DNA of 64,000 nt from CAWVSB01 sp036960375. Lineage in GTDB: Bacteria > Pseudomonadota > Gammaproteobacteria > Pseudomonadales > CAWVSB01. This document shows, in pieces, positions 63,968 to 64,000 of this stretch. A program made the translations under genes and the position numbers. How positions within the stretch are numbered: the stretch's first letter is position 1; every line of letters starts with the position of its first letter. Location: assembly GCA_036960375.1 (NCBI GenBank), contig JBALVY010000001.1, forward strand, positions 434,001-498,000, written 5' to 3'. The notes below the pieces were generated by a model. The model did not search any database and was not told the origin of the DNA. It saw only the letters and a list, made by a program, of their open reading frames with translations.

Positions 63968-64000
63968 GATTCTTTCATGGCCTCTACCGGTGAAATCCGT
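63964..64000 (-). CDS. C-terminal end of a second probable FtsX-type permease (partial, right edge)
   Basis: Only 11 codons plus stop are visible: RISPVEAMKES. The pattern ...PVEAM matches the common C-terminus of FtsX/MacB permeases, where a Pro-Val-Glu-Ala follows the last membrane helix. The TGA stop overlaps the next gene start by 4 bases. The call is short and tentative; an ATPase C-terminus is an alternative. Confidence 0.45.
   Translation of the reverse strand, partial: RISPVEAMKES

Overview
The window is 64 kb of chromosome from a gammaproteobacterium, by inspection about 50% GC. The core gene order serB-fimX-like, psd-rhdA-rsgA, orn, queG, nnrD-tsaE-amiB-mutL-miaA-hfq-hflX-hflK-hflC-DUF2065-hisZ-purA matches, as I remember it, the serB-to-purA segment of Pseudomonas aeruginosa. 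The accessory genes (a type II secretion operon, a giant lipoprotein subtilase, a lipoprotein sulfatase, an acyl desaturase) suggest a marine, polymer-degrading relative such as the Cellvibrionales; that placement is inference. I found no tRNA, rRNA, CRISPR, transposase, integrase or phage gene.

1-27.6 kb is housekeeping: the serB 3' end, a degenerate REC-PAS-GGDEF-EAL protein (FimX-like), the EF-P beta-lysylation module (epmB divergent from efp-epmA), rsgA-rhdA-psd, orn, a sensor kinase/cyclic-di-GMP response-regulator operon, queG plus a TSUP permease, and the long nnrD...purA run. The run ends in an 18-bp perfect-stem terminator.

27.6-42.1 kb is metabolic and accessory: aldehyde dehydrogenase divergent from an SMP-30 lactonase, a delta-9-type acyl desaturase with a coiled-coil tail, a small orphan gene, a Na+/dicarboxylate or glutamate symporter, a secreted three-repeat Tyr/Trp-rich protein, a porin/PstS-like binding protein pair divergent from a diguanylate cyclase, a DUF4405-DUF2271-like membrane protein, a cation/proton antiporter and a DUF418 protein.

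42.1-60.7 kb is the most interesting part. A lipoprotein sulfatase fused to a YHYH domain (with ten copies of a hexanucleotide) lies divergent from a 1650-residue lipoprotein subtilase. The subtilase carries eight about 96-residue Ig/PKD-like repeats, and its gene overlaps one for a PrcB-like lipoprotein. I propose the last two act as a surface protease complex comparable to Treponema dentilisin PrtP-PrcB. Next comes a complete-looking type II secretion operon in the order E-F-G-H-I-J-K-L-M-N-C-D, with C and D last and no prepilin peptidase gene.

60.7-64 kb holds an outer-membrane beta-barrel protein and an ABC-type efflux cassette (MacA-like adaptor, MacB/FtsX-like permease, and the last 11 codons of a second probable permease). 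Cyclic-di-GMP proteins recur: three separate loci encode GGDEF or EAL domains.
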